From assembly GCA_024663395.1 (NCBI GenBank), contig JANFAH010000009.1, positions 124,001 through 188,000 on the forward strand: a stretch of 64,000 bases of DNA, in the 5' to 3' direction. Positions within the stretch are counted from its first letter, which is position 1, and every line of letters starts with the position of its first letter. Of this stretch, positions 43,226-55,100 are shown one piece after another. The notes under the pieces were generated by a model, which saw only the letters and a program-made list of their open reading frames with translations, was not told the origin of the DNA and did no database searches. The position numbers and the translations under genes are program-made. This DNA is from Pisolithus tinctorius. Taxonomy: Eukaryota > Basidiomycota > Agaricomycetes > Boletales > Pisolithaceae.

Positions 43226-44560
43226 GTATGAGCCCTGCGCACTAGGAATTCCCAGACATGTCATACGACACGTCATCCACCTCTGCGCAAATTTTCGACC
43301 TGCCAAACCCACTCCCTTGTCCTCTATTGCGACTTTCTTGCCTCCCAGCTTCAAGACTCACCCCATCCATTCCCTGCTCCCCTTCTACCCTCAAATATCG
43401 CTCCAATGGCCGAGGACCACTCCCACTCGTCGCTCTCTGTGACCAAACTTACTGCCTCCAAATACAACACCTGGAAAGGCGAAATGAAGGCTTTCCCTGC
43501 GCACCAAAGGCCTCTGGACTATTGTCAGTGGCACTGAAAAGCGCCCTGATGACTCCAAAACCAAAGCTAGAGCCAAATGGGACCTCAGAGCGGACAAAGC
43601 GGCAGGAGAACTCTACCTGGCCCTCTCTAGTGAGCAGAGGACACATGTGGATGCTGTACAGGATGATCCTGTGAAGATATGGTCCACTCTAGACTCCATC
43701 CATCTCCAGCAATGCCCTGGAGTTCGTTTTAATGGTTGGGATGATTTCTTTTCGATCAGAAAGCAGCCAGATGAGTCCTTAAGCTCCCTAATCACTAGAA
43801 TTGAAGACTCCATGTCTAAGATACAAGCCAGACCTCTCCCACCTTTGAGTCTGGGGCTGTACAGCCTATGTACACATCCAGAGAGACAAGAGGCAACCTC
43901 TAGATCCACACATGGAGAAATGTGTATTTATTGGCTACCCGCACACCATCTCCTACACCACCACCTAGACCACCCAGTCCCATTGGAATTGGCGCTAGAT
44001 TGCCTCCAAGGTGAAGACAGCAGCCTAGGGAATGGTGGAAGCTCTCCCCTGTGCAGTTGGATGATGTGGTTGATGAAGATGACAGTGATGATGAGCTGGC
44101 CATGTCTGCAGCTCTCCCTGATGAACCACTGACATATGCTGAAGCCATGAAGTGCCCTGATGCTGAACAATGGCAAGAAGCAGCCCTAGAGGAGTTAGCT
44201 GCGCACCAGAGCAATGGGACTTGGAAACTTGTCCCCAGGCCTCCTGGAAGCAAAGTCATTGGGTCAAAGTGGGTATTTAAGGTCAAGCGCAATGCTGATG
44301 GCTCCATTGATCACTACAAGGCTCGATTAGTTGCCAAGGGGTATAACCAGCGACCTGGCTTCGATTATCTCGAGGTTTTCGCCCCTACAGCTCATCTTGC
44401 TTCCATCAGAGTCATTCTGGCCCTTGCTGCCCTTGAAGACCTCCACCTGCATGCAATCTGTTGATGTCTCCCATGCCTATCTGAATGGGGAGATGGATTA
44501 CAAAGTTTATATGGCACAACAAGAAGGATGTGTGGAGGGAAACCCCAGATCTCAGGTGTG

Positions 44561-44736
44561 TGTTGCAATAAATGCGACCAGACAGGGGATTGAACCCTGG
44601 ACCTCCCAGGTTTCGACCAGGTGCTCTAACCACTGAGCTATTTGGTCAAGGTATCTTGGCTTACTTGGTGTGGTTTAACCACCAAGTGCTAGTAGGGACT
44701 AGTGTTGCTGAGTGCTGGAGTACTACACTTGCAACA
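44561..44736 (-). mobile_element. tRNA-bearing mini-LTR, copy 1 (TSD GTGTG)
   Basis: 176 bp with ends TGTTGCAA/TTGCAACA and duplication GTGTG at 44556-44560 and 44737-44741. The paralogous intact pol (CTCAGGTGTGTCTGC, near 54076) shows the empty site. On its minus strand, a 72-nt tRNA-like gene ends 15 nt before the element end. Ends, size and duplication fit a solo LTR of a very small LTR element. Confidence 0.88.
44576..44647 (-). tRNA. tRNA-Phe(GAA)-like gene inside mini-LTR, copy 1
   Basis: It folds as a 72-nt cloverleaf: acceptor GACCAAA/TCTGGTC with one mismatch, A-box TAGCTCAGTGG, anticodon loop TCGAAAC (GAA at 34-36, but position 33 is C), T-arm CAGGG-TTCAATC-CCCTG with B-box GGTTCAATCCC. 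C at position 33 argues against a working translational tRNA. It is probably a mobile Pol III promoter. Confidence 0.65.
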
Positions 44737-45191
44737 GTGTGTCTGCTGCAAAAAGCCATCTATGGCAGTAAACAGGGCGGACACCGCTGGAACAAGAAGA
44801 TGCACACTGTACTCGAGTCCCTCGACTTCAGAGAAACTTATTCCGATGCCAGCATCTATATCTACTCCAAAAATGGTGTTACCATTATCCTGCCAGTCTT
44901 TGTCAATGATATGACTCTTGCATCGAAATCTGAAGCTGCCATTGACTCCTTTATCTCCCAGCTCAGCCAACACTTCAAAATTCGCAATCTTGGCGCTACC
45001 ACTCAGCTGCTAGGCATCAAAATAGATAGGGACCGCCCCAATCACTCAATCTCGCTCTACCAGTGCCAATACTGCATAGATATCTTGGAGCGATTTGGAA
45101 TGGCTGATTGCAAGCCCATTTCGACTCCAATGGAGCCACATCTTCGTCTATCTCATCAGCAAGCTCCCCAGACTTCTGAGGAAGTCAAAAC

Positions 45192-45410
45192 TGTTCACTT
45201 TAGGTGCCTGTGCACCTCCCTTTCCATTTCTCTATTTGTTACACTGCTATCTATCCTACAGACTAGTATTGGACACTTAGCTTCGCTCTAAGTGTCCTTG
45301 GTTTGTCTCTGTTTATTGTTTATCATTGTTTACCATTTTTGCGCACTTACAGCTGTGTGCCCAGTGAAATTTTCCTTCAGTCTCTTACACTGGGCACCAG
45401 GTATGTTATC
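45192..45410 (+). repeat. Truncated copia LTR
   Basis: It starts TGTTCACTTTAGG and breaks after GGTATGTTATC, where the LTR of copia B begins. It lacks the last repeat module and the ACA end. No duplication is seen, so the junction is a rearrangement. Confidence 0.8.
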
Positions 45411-45645
45411 TGTTAAAATATCCCACAAAGTAGGCCTTGTGCCCAGTGTAAGAGACTGAAGAGAAAATACACTGGGCACACAGAATTGCTAAGTGCGCAA
45501 AAATGGTAAACAAAGGAAAACAAACAGTCACAACATACCATAACACTGTATCGTGTAGGAATGCGAAGTTAGACAATATTAGTATAGCACATAACAGTAG
45601 AATGAATGAAAATGCGAACAGAGGTGCAGAGGCACCACTGTAACA
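45411..45645 (-). repeat. 3' LTR of copia B (short form)
   Basis: TGTTAAAATATCCC to CCACTGTAACA. A distinct LTR subfamily from A, but with the same GTGCCCAGTGTAAGAGACT core and hairpin partner (CACTGGGCACACAG). Confidence 0.9.
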
Positions 45646-45674
45646 CTCCCCCCTGAATGTGCACCTCTGGAGAG

Positions 45675-46840
45675 TCAAGTACTCCCCCCTGATGCGCCAA
45701 GTCCTAGCATCTTGCAGAATTCCATGACCTTGGAGCGGTGTAGCGGTTTGGTGAGGAGATCAGCAGCCTGGTCGGTTGTAGAGACAAAAACAGGCGAAAT
45801 CAGGTTTGCCTGGACTGCATCTCTCAGCCAGAAGTAGCATAAGTCAAGCTGCTTCATCCTCCCATGATGCTCTGGGTTTTTCGCCACAGAAATCGCAGAT
45901 TGGTTGTCCATGCGCAAGGAAGAAGGGTTAGGGAGAGAAAAGCCAATTTCTAGAAGGAGATTTCGCATCCACTTGATTTCCTTGCCAGCCTGGACTGCAG
46001 CCATGTATTCTGCCTCAGTAGTGGACAGAGCGACGACTCCCTGCAGCTTAGAAGACCATGACACTGCACCAGTGCCCATTTTCACCACATAACCACCTGT
46101 AGAGCGACCAGTGTCCTTACATCCACCATGATCTGCATCAGAAAAGGTTGTGAACGGCTCAGAAGTCGAGGGGTCAGGTGCATAGGTGATGGAGTAGTCC
46201 AGGGTGCCCTTTAGATAGCGCATAAGGTGCTTGACAGCGCGCCAGTGAGCCCAACCTGGGTTGGAGTGAAATCTGGCCAGAACACCAACAGTATAGGCAA
46301 TATCTGGGCGAGTGGTGGTGGCTAGGTACATTAGAGCACCCACAGCAGAGAGATAGGGAATTGTGCGCATAGTTTTGATTTCCTCAGGTGTTTGTGGGCA
46401 TTGCTGGCGAGATAGGCGCAGATTGGGCTCGATAGGAGTGGAAATGGGCTTACAGTCTGCCATTCCAAATCGCTCCAGGATATCCAGACAGTATTGGCGC
46501 TGGGATAGCGAAATCGAGCGATTGGGGCGGTCCCTGTCAATTTTGATGCCTAGGATTGAGTGGTAGGTCCCAGGTCACGGATTTTGAAGTGCTGGCTCAA
46601 TTGTGAGACGAAGGAGTCGATGGCTTCAGCAGAGCGCGAGGCGAGGGTCATATCATCAACAAAGACAGGTAGAATGATGGTAACATCATTTTGGGAATAG
46701 ATGTAGATGCTGGCATCTGAATAGGTTTGCCTGAAGCCAAGAGACTCAAGGACAGAGCGCATCTTCTTGTTCCAGCGGTTTCCTCCCTGTTTACTGCCAT
46801 AAATCGCTTTCTGTAACAGACACACCTGAGATCCGGAGTC
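45675..46840 (-). pseudogene. Copia B pol, RT C-part and RNase H
   Basis: CLLQKAIYGSKQGGNRW, VFVDDMTLASRS, then a 1-2 base loss near 46551 (other copies read TTQLLGIKIDRDR). After this the frame resumes as DCKPISTPIEPNLRLS, YLAATTTRP-type RT/connection sequence, RNase H (SDADHGGCKDTGRSTGGYV; LSTTEAEYMAA) and the end GLGASGGST. The stop at 45675-45677 lies beside the PPT-like GGGGGGAG. Confidence 0.9.
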
Positions 46841-46846
46841 TCCATC

Positions 46847-47229
46847 TGTTCAGATAACCACAACTTCAGGCCACTGGTGCCCAGTGTAAGAGACTAGAAT
46901 TGAGCAAAATGCTACATACAACATACCTGGTGCCCAGTGTAAGAGACTGAAGAAAACTTCACTGGGCACACAGCAGTAAGTGCGCAAAAATGATAAACAA
47001 AGATAAACAATAAACAGAAACAAACCAAGGACATTTAAAGCGAAGCTAAGTGTCCAATGCTAGTTGTAGGGTCAATAGGAAATATAACAAAGTGAGAAAT
47101 GCGAACTCTGAGGTGCACAGGCACCTAAAGTGAACAGCTAAGTGTCCACTACAAGTCTGTAGAGTGAGAAGAGAACACATTAAAAATAGAAAATGCGAAA
47201 ATGAGGTGCACAGGCACCACATATGAACA
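46847..47229 (-). mobile_element. Composite copia LTR insertion (TSD CCATC)
   Basis: 383 bp between CCATC at 46842-46846 and 47230-47234. It consists of one full LTR (46847-47136, ending AAGTGAACA) plus a 93-bp 5' piece of a different LTR subfamily (47137-47229, ending CATATGAACA). On its own strand the order is partial LTR then full LTR. One duplication encloses both, so they arrived together or recombined in place. Confidence 0.85.
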
Positions 47230-49125
47230 CCATCAACAAATCCTTCAGGTTGTGCCATATAAACCTCACAGTCCATCTCCCCATTCAGATATGCATGGGA
47301 GACATCAACCGAGCGAAGGTGAAGGTCCTGGAGGGCTGCAATGGCCAGGATAACTCTGATGGAGGCAAGGCGAGCTGTAGGAGCAAATACTTCGAGGTAG
47401 TCAAAACCAGGGCGCTGATTATAGCCCTTGGCGACTAATCGAGCCTTGTAGCGCTCTATGGATCCATCAGCATTGCGCTTCACTTTGAATACCCACTTGG
47501 AGCCAATAACTTTGCTCCCAGGAGGCCTAGGGACAAGTTTCCATGTTCCATTGCTCTGGTGCGCTGCTGACTCCTCCAGGGCTGCTTCTCGCCATTTATC
47601 AGCATCAGGGCGTCGCATAGCCTCTGCAAATGTGAGTGGCTCTTCAGGGAGCAATGCAGACAAAGCTAGCTCATCATCACTCTCCTCCATATCCTCCACA
47701 TCATCCAATTGTGCAGGAGAGAGCTTCCACCAGTCTCTAGGCTTCTGTCTGCGCCTTCTAGGCAGTCTGGCGCCAATTCCAATAGGACTGGGAGCTCTTG
47801 GAGGGGGCACAGGCGATGGGGTGCGAGGAGGAGGCGCAGGAGGATCTGGGAGAGCGACAGGAGGCTGGATGAGGTCTGGATCAGCAGCTATTTGTTCAAC
47901 ATCTCCCCCTTGATCCAGTACCCCATCAGATTCGCTGTCAGAGTCCAGGTCTGCACTAGGGTGGTAGTACTCATTATTAGGAGTCGATGAGGGTGTTAAA
48001 AGCGGTGTTGGCGAAGGTTTGGGTGAGTTTGGAAGTCCAGGGATGTCTGGAGGGGGGCTGGTAGGGCGAGGGGACATGGGGAAGTACCTCTCATCGAAAT
48101 CAGCCCTTTCTGAGATTACTGTTCGCTTGGTGTTGGGATTGTAGAATTTCCAGCCTTTGTAGCCTTCAGGGTAGCCAATAAAGACACATTTCTCCATGTG
48201 GGGGTCTAGAGGTCGCCTCTTGTCCTTCTGGATGTGTACATAGGCTGTACAGCCCCAAACTCGAATGTGGCACACATCTGGCTTCCTCCCATGCCAGAGC
48301 TCATAAGGGGTCGCATTCTGGACCGCTTCAGTGGGGCATCTGTTCCAAACATGGACCAGTGAGGCTAGGCACTCGCCCCAGAAGGTCTTAGGCAGCCCAG
48401 ACTCGTCCAACATCGCTGTAATTCGCTCTGAAAGTAGCCTGTTGGCTCGTTCTGCCATGCCATTCTGCTGGGGTCGATTTCTGACAGTGTGCTGGCGCAG
48501 GATACCGCATTGGGTGGTGAAATCAGTGAAGGCTTTGCTCATGTACTCCCCTCCTTTGTCATCGCGCAAAATCTTGATTTTTCGCTGTGTCTGGTTCTCA
48601 GCAAAGGCTTTGAAGGTTTTGAAGGCCTCAAAGACATCAGACTTCGCTTTTAGAGGCAAAACAAAGCGAAAGCGAGAGAAATCATCAATAAATGTGACCC
48701 AATACTTGTAGCCAGAGAAAGAGGGGTGGCCCACATGGTGTACATCACTGTGGACGAGTTCTAGGGGCCGTGAAGCGCGCCAGGACGAGGTAGGGAAGGG
48801 GTTTGAGTGCATCTTGCCAGCCAAGCAAGGCTCACAGATAGGATCAGGCATAGCTTTCGAGTCTAGTGTCATTCCTGTCACTAGGTTTCGCTCCAGAAGG
48901 GACTTCACACCAGCGAGATTGTGGTGGGCAAGTCTCCTGTGCCATAGATCAAAATCCAGGGGTAGAGTCGCAGCTGCAGATGCATACTCAGTGAGGGGGA
49001 CAGTCTCACCCTCCAGCAAGGCCGAGTTGTTGTCTGAAATTCGCGCAATGAAGAGGGGGTGTCGCAGGCGAAGTCTAAAGGCCATTTGCGAAGAATTGAT
49101 GCTGACAGTGAAGCCCTTGGGTGCG
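47230..49125 (-). pseudogene. Copia B pol: integrase and RT N-part
   Basis: GFTVSINSSQMAFR, zinc module (LWHRRLAHHNLAGVK; CEPCLAGKMH), integrase D-D-E (HSDVHHVGHPSFSGY; ILRDDKGGEYMSK; QQNGMAERAN), linker (TPSPVPPPRAPSPIGIG), RT (NGTWKLVPRPPGSKVIGSKW; YKARLVAKGYNQRPG) to MAQPEGFVDG, where the LTR insertion cuts it. A one-base gain at about 49115 separates it from the gag-protease frame. Confidence 0.92.
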
Positions 49126-50340
49126 ACAGAGAAATAACACAGATAATAGATTATTGCGAAGTGCAGGGACATGAAGGACATTGCTAAACTCGATAGGGCG
49201 ACGCTTTTGACCTCCCACCACAGGCTCAAAGACTACAGACCCAATCCCAGCTGAATAGACGATTTTGTTGTCTGCTAGCTTGATAGGAACGCATTTTGGG
49301 CTGTAATTTCGCAGCCAATGGCGGTGGGGCGTCATATGAGCAGTGGCACCCGAGTCTGCGATCCAATGGACGTCAGCATCGAGTTGGAGAGGGCAGAGAG
49401 GGGAGGAGGGCTCAGGGAAGCGAAGACTTGCATTTCCTGCGAATTCTACCGCTTGGGCAGCGCTCTGGTTCGAAGAGGGAGTTGTTGGCGCTGTCCCAGT
49501 TGCTGGGGAGGAAGCAGACAAGGTAGAAGCCTGATTTGCGGTGCTGGTACTCTTCTTTTCCTTCTTATTCTTCCTAGAGCGATAGAAAGCCTTTGATCTC
49601 TCCATATTTACACACTTGTGGATACAGTGCCCTGGATAATCACAGAATGCGCAAGGGGACGCAGTTGGGCACTTGCAATTTGTGCAGGAGGTGTATAACG
49701 CGGTCTCCGATGTCCCTGACTCAGGGCGACGCTTTCGCTGCGATTCTTCGCCCAGGAACGCTTCTTTGAGTTTTTCTTTGTCCAGGGATTGGAACAGGAG
49801 AAGGGAAGAGGCAAAGTGAGAGTAATCTTCGCCTAGGGAGCGCACCATAGCCATACAGACAAGCTCATTGTCCATGTCCTGGATGGAGTAAGGTGTAGAT
49901 GAATTCTGAGGGCACAATTCTTGAATCTTAGACATGGAGTCTTCGATTCTAGCGATTAGGGAGCTTAAGGACTCATCTGGCTGCTTTCTGATCGAGAAGA
50001 AATCGTCCCAAGCATTAAAACGAGCTCCAGGGCATTGCTGGAGATGGATGGAGGCTAGAGTGGACCATATCTTCACAGGATCATCCTGTACAGCGTCCAC
50101 ATGCGTCCTCTGCTCACTAGAGAGGGCCAGGTAGAGTTCTCCTGCCGCTTTGTCTGCTCTGAGGTCCCATTTGGCTCTAGCTTCGGTTTTGGACTCATCA
50201 GGGCGCTTTTCAGTGCCACTGACAATAGTCCAGAGGCCTTTGGTGCGCAGGAAAGCCTTCATTTCGCCTTTCCAGGTGTTGTAGTTGGAGGCAGTAAGTT
50301 TGGTCACAGAGAGCGACGAGTGGGAGTGGTCCTCGGCCAT
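49110..50340 (-). CDS. Copia B Gag and protease
   Basis: Starts at MAEDHSHSSLSVTKL (50340). UBN2-type Gag, Cys/His module (CKCPTASPCAFCDYPGHCIHKC), retropepsin site IADSGATAHMTPH and the following KLADNKIVYSAGIGSVVFEP block. Gag and protease are unbroken here, unlike copia #1; the frame is lost only at the one-base insertion after LSVLFLCR. The frame remains open to 49075. Confidence 0.9.
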
Positions 50341-50522
50341 TGGAGCGATTTTTGAGGGTAGAAGAGGAGCAGGGAATGGATGGGGTGAGTCTCGGAGCTG
50401 GGAGGCGAGAAAATCGCAATAGAGGACGAGGAAGTGGGTTTGGCAGGTCGAAAACTTGCGCAGAGGTGGATGACGTGTTGTATGACGTGTCTGGGAATTC
50501 CTAGAGCGCGGGGCTCATAACC

Positions 50523-50757
50523 TGTTAAAATATCCCACAAAGTAGGCCTTGTGCCCAGTGTAAGAGACTGAAGAGACAATACACTGGGCACACAGAATTG
50601 CTAAGTGCGCAAAAATGGTAAACAAAGGAAAACAAACAGTCACAACATACCATAACACTGTATAGTGTAGGAATGCGAAGTTAGACAATATTAGTATAGC
50701 ACATAACAGTAGAATGAATGAAAATGCGAACACAGGTGCAGAGGCACCACTGTAACA
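50523..50757 (-). repeat. 5' LTR of copia B
   Basis: 235 bp, differing from the 3' LTR at a few positions (for example GAGACAATA versus GAGAAAATA near 50575). Directly followed inward by PBS GGTTATGAGCCCCGCGC on the element strand. Confidence 0.92.
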
Positions 50758-51836
50758 CAAAGGCCTCTGGACCATCGTTAATGGCACTGAAAAGCGCCCA
50801 GATGAGTCCAAAACCGAAGCTCGAAGTAAATGGGACATTAGAGCGGACAGAGCGGCTGGAGAACTCTATCTAGCGCTTTCTAGCGAACAAAGGATGCATG
50901 TGGAGGCTGTCCAGGATGACCCAGTCCAAATCTGGACTACCCTTGCCTCTATCCACCTCCAACAGCGCCCTGGTGCGCGATTTAATGCCTGGGATGATTT
51001 CTTTTCGATCAGGAAGCAACCAGATGAGTCCCTGTCCTCCCAAATCGCTAGAATCGAGGATTCCATGTCCAGAATCCAAGAACTGCGCCCCAGGGACTCA
51101 GCTACTCCCTACACCATCAAGGACCTGGACAATGAGCTTGTCTGCATGGCCATGGTGCGCTCTCTGGGCGAGGACTACTCGCATTTTGCATCTTCCTTAC
51201 TTCTCTTCCAATCCCTGGACAAGGAGAAGCTAAAAGAGGCCTTCCTTGCTGAAGAATCACAGCGAAAACGACGCCCTGAAGCCCCTACATCTGAGACCGC
51301 GCTATTCAGCTCCTCCAGCAATTGCAAGTGCTCTACCTCAACCCCATGCTCGTTTTGCGAATTCTTAGGACACTGTGTCCATAAATGCCAAAACCTGGCA
51401 AAAGCGAAGTCCCTCTATCTCTCCCAGAAGCGCCAGCGCAACAAACAGCCTGCCAACACCGCAAATCAGGCCTCCAGCTCGTCCCAGTCAACTCAAGCAA
51501 CAAGCACCGCGTCCGCCACCCCGCCGCCGAAGGAGAATGCCGCACAAGCAGTGGAATTCACTGGAAATGCAAGTCTTCGTTCCTCTGACCCCTCCTCACT
51601 TCTCTGCCCTCTCCAGCTCGATGCTGACACCTCTTGGATCGCAGACACAGGCGCCACTGCTCATATGACGCCTCATCGCCATTGGCTGCGACATTACAGC
51701 CCAACATGCGTTCCTGTGAAGTTAGCAGACAATAAAATTGTCTATTCAGCTGGAGTTGGGTCAGTAGTCTTCCATCCTGTAGTGGGGGGTCAGAAGCGTC
51801 GTCCTGTCGAGTTTACAAATGTCCTGCATGTCCCTG
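50758..51836 (+). pseudogene. Copia #5 gag and protease, 5'-truncated
   Basis: It begins inside gag (CAAAGGCCTCTGGACC, i.e. KGLWTIVNGTEKRP). It then reads openly through FFSIRKQPDESLSSQIARIE, the Cys/His module (CKCSTSTPCSFCEFLGHCVHKC), protease IADTGATAHMTPHRHW and VVGGQKRRPVEFTNVLHVP, to the LTR insertion. The start codon and 5' LTR are lost at the junction with copia B. CpG content is high. Confidence 0.9.
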
Positions 51837-52122
51837 TGTTCAAACAACCCAAGTTTAAGGCCTTGTGCCCAGTGTAAGAGACTAAAGTTCAACAGCTAAG
51901 TATTGACATTACCTTGTGCCCAGTGTAAGAGACTGAAGAGACAATACACTGGGCACACACAACTGCTAAGTGTGCAAACATGGTAAACACAGGAAAACAA
52001 ACAGTCACAACATACCATCACACTGTATAGTGTAGGAATGCAAAGTTAGACCATAGTAGTTTAGCATATAACAGTAGAATAAATGAAAATGCGAACAGAG
52101 GTGCAAAGGCACCACTGTAACA
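51837..52122 (-). mobile_element. Solo copia LTR (TSD CCCTG)
   Basis: 286 bp, TGTTCAAACAACCC to CCACTGTAACA, flanked by CCCTG at 51832-51836 and 52123-52127. Removal restores NVLHVPDLRNNLLS. Confidence 0.92.
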
Positions 52123-55100
52123 CCCTGACCTGCGCAATAATCTACTATCTGTGTTATTTCTCTGTCACAATAAGGGCTTCACTGTAAGCATCAATTCTTC
52201 GCAGATCGCATTCAGGCAGCGCCCCCGCCATACCCTCTTCGTTGCGCGAATTTCAGACCAAAACTCGGCCTTCCTGGAGGGGGAGACCATCCCCATCACT
52301 CAATATGCTTCTGCAGCAACCACTCTGCCACTGGATCTTGACCTCTGGCACAGAAGGCTTGCTCACCATCATCTGGCAGGCATTAAATCGCTGATAGCCC
52401 GAAATCTGGCCACTGGGATGGTCATTGAGTCGAAATCCCCTCCTGATCCCATCTGTGAGCCCTGCCTAGCTGGCAAGATGCATGCAAATCCATTCCCTAG
52501 CTCCTCCAATCGCGCCTCCAGGCCCCTAGAACTCGTGCACAGCGATGTACACTCTGTAGGGCATGCCTCCTTCTCTGGATTTAAATACTGGGTCACTTTC
52601 ATCGATGATTATTCGTGCTATCGCTTTGTTTTGCCTATCAGAGCTAAATCAGAGGTCTTCGAAGCCTTTAAAGACCTTCAAGGCCTTTGCAGAGAACCAG
52701 AGCGAACGAAACATCAAGATTTTGCGCGATGATAAAGGAGGAGAGTATATGAGCAACTCCTTCATCAATTTCACCACCCAGTGCGGAATCCTGCGCCAGC
52801 ACACAGGCAGGAATCGCCCTCAGCAGAATGGAGTTGCTGAACGAGCTAATAGGGTGCTTTCAGAGCGAATTACTGCGATGCTAGACGAATCTGGACTCCC
52901 CAAAGCCTTCTGGGGTGAGTGCCTCGCATCCCTGGTCCATGTATGGAACAGGTGCCCCACTGAGGCTGTCCCAAATGCGACCCCATATGAACTATGGCAT
53001 GGACATAAGCCAGACCTCTCCCACCGTCGAGTCTGGGGCTGCACTGCCTATGTGCATGTCCAGAAAGACAAGAGGCGCCCCCTGGAGTCTCATGTGGAGA
53101 CATGTGTGTTTATTGGATATCCTGAAGGCTACAAAGGTTGGAAATTCTATAATCCCACCTCCAAGCGCACCATCATCTCAGAAAGGGCTGACTTTGATGA
53201 GAGATACTTCCCACTGGCTAATCGCCCTTCCAAACCTTCCCTTCCTGTGCCAGTTGCTCCCAACTCGCCCACAACCTCACCCATACCTCTGACCAGCAAT
53301 TGCCCACCACCTGCTTCTGATTACTACCATTCCAAACCAGATTTGGACTCAGAAAGCGAGTCTGATGATGTCCTGGATCAGGGGGGAGATGAAGACCTTG
53401 CAGCAGGTGATCCAGAACCCATTCAGCCTCCAGCAGCTATCCCAGAGCTCGTCCCACCGCCTCCTCGCACTCCATCACCTGTACCACCTCCCAGACCTCC
53501 CAGTCCTATCGGAATTGGTGCTAGATTGCCTCCAAGGCGAAGGCAAAAACCTAGGGAGTGGTGGAAGCTCTCCCCTGCGCAGTTGGATGATGTTGTTGAT
53601 GAGGATGACAGTGATGATGAACTGGCCATGTCTGCAGCTCTCCCTGATGAGCCATTGACATATGCTAAAGCCAAGAAGCGCCCTGATGCGGAAAAATGGC
53701 GAGAAGCTGCCCTAGAGGAGTTAGCTGCTCACCAGAGCAATGGCACTTGGAAACTCGTCCCTAGGCCTCCTGGGAGCAAAGTTATTGGCTCCAAGTGGGT
53801 ATTTAAGATCAAGCGCAATGCTGATGGCTCCATCGATCGCTACAAGGCTCGCCTGGTTGCCAAGGGTTATAACCAGCGCCCTGGCTTCGATTATCTCGAG
53901 GTTTTCGCCCCTACAGCTCGTCTTTCATCCATCAGAGTCATTCTGGCTCTTGCAGCGCTCCAGGACCTGCACCTGCGATCAATTGATTTCTCCCATGCCT
54001 ACCTCAATGGGGAGATGGATTGCGAAGTCTATATGGCCCAACCTGAGGGATTTGTAGAGGGAGATCCCAAATCACAGGTGTGTCTACTCCAAAAAGCGAT
54101 CTATGGCAGTAAACAGGGCGGAAATCGCTGGAACAAGAAATTGCGCTCAGTTCTTGAATCCCTAGGCTTCAGACAAACATATTCTGATGCCAGTATCTAC
54201 ATCTACTCCCACAATGATGTCACCATCATCCTACCTGTGTTTGTTGATGATATGACTCTTGCCTCGCGCTCTGCAGCTGCCATCGACTCCTTCGTCTCAC
54301 AATTGGGTCAGCACTTCAAAATCCGAGACCTGGGCCCTACCACTCAGCTCCTAGGAATAAAAATTGACAGAGACCGCACAAATCACTCCATTTCGCTCTC
54401 TCAGCGCCAATACTGCCTAGATGTCTTGGAGCGGTTTGGCATGGCTGATTGTAAGCCAATCTCGACTCCCATGGAGCCCAACCTTCGCCTATCTCGCCAG
54501 CAATCTCCTCAGACCCCTGAGGAAGCTGAAACCATGTGCAAAGTCCCATATCTATCTGCTGTGGGTGCCCTGATGTATCTAGCAACCACAACTCGTCCAG
54601 ACATCGCCTATACTGTTGGAGTTCTAGCCAGATTCAACTCTAATCCTGGCTGGACTCACTGGCTGGCTGTCAAACACCTAATGCGCTATCTGAAGGGCAC
54701 TCTGGATTATACCATCACATATTCCCCTGATCCTTCGACTTCAGAACTGTTTACCACCTTCTCTGATGCAGATTATGGTGGCTGCAAGGATTCTGGTCGC
54801 TCCACAGGTGGTTATGTGGTAAAGATGGGTACTGGAGCTGTTTCCTGGTCCTCTAAGCTACAGGGAGTCGTTGCCTTATCTACCACAGAAGCAGAGTACA
54901 TGGCAGCTGTCCAAGCTGGGAAGGAAATCAAATGGATGCGCAATTTACTGCAAGAAATCAGTCTTTCACTCTCCACTCCATCCTCCTTGCATATTGACAA
55001 TCAATCTGCGATCTCAGTAGCAAAAACCCCTGAACATCATGGGAGAATGAAGCAACTCGACCTCTGCTACTACTGGCTGAGAGATGCTGTCCAAGACAAC

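Larger units (their letters stand above)
43226..45191 (+). pseudogene. Copia #4: leader, gag start, internally deleted pol
   Basis: It opens with leader sequence (TGTATGAGCCCTGCGC...), a damaged PBS region lacking its LTR. Gag starts at 43408 (MAEDHSHSSLSVTKLTASKY) and has a frame change near 43490. At about 43827 gag jumps into the integrase end (LSHL-type sequence), and at about 43940 into the linker before RT. RT follows (NGTWKLVPRPPGSKVIGSKW at 44215; VFVNDMTLAS, with YxDD altered to FVND, near 44900). A tRNA-bearing mini-LTR interrupts it at 44561-44736. It stops in the LTR at 45192. Confidence 0.85.
45411..50757 (-). mobile_element. Copia B, complete element with 235-bp LTRs
   Basis: 5,347 bp with LTRs at 45411-45645 and 50523-50757 that differ at only a few sites, PBS at 50506-50522 and PPT at 45646-45657. 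The coding strand carries gag-pol in copia order. Outer flanks TTATC and CAAAG do not match, so it was joined to its neighbours by recombination or one flank was lost. It carries a composite LTR insertion at 46847-47229. Confidence 0.88.

Noticed and set aside
44576..44647. Functional host tRNA-Phe gene
   Set aside because: It lies inside a mobile element with duplicated target site, recurs three times in identical context, and this copy lacks U33 in the anticodon loop.
45404..50762. Matching target duplication for copia B
   Set aside because: Flanks TTATC and CAAAG differ; I could not find a 5-bp match, so a simple insertion is not claimed.
52563..52700. Met at 52563 as true start of the 888-codon copia pol frame
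   Set aside because: Upstream codons to about 52668 are an off-frame reading of integrase; the real frame enters after a one-base insertion.
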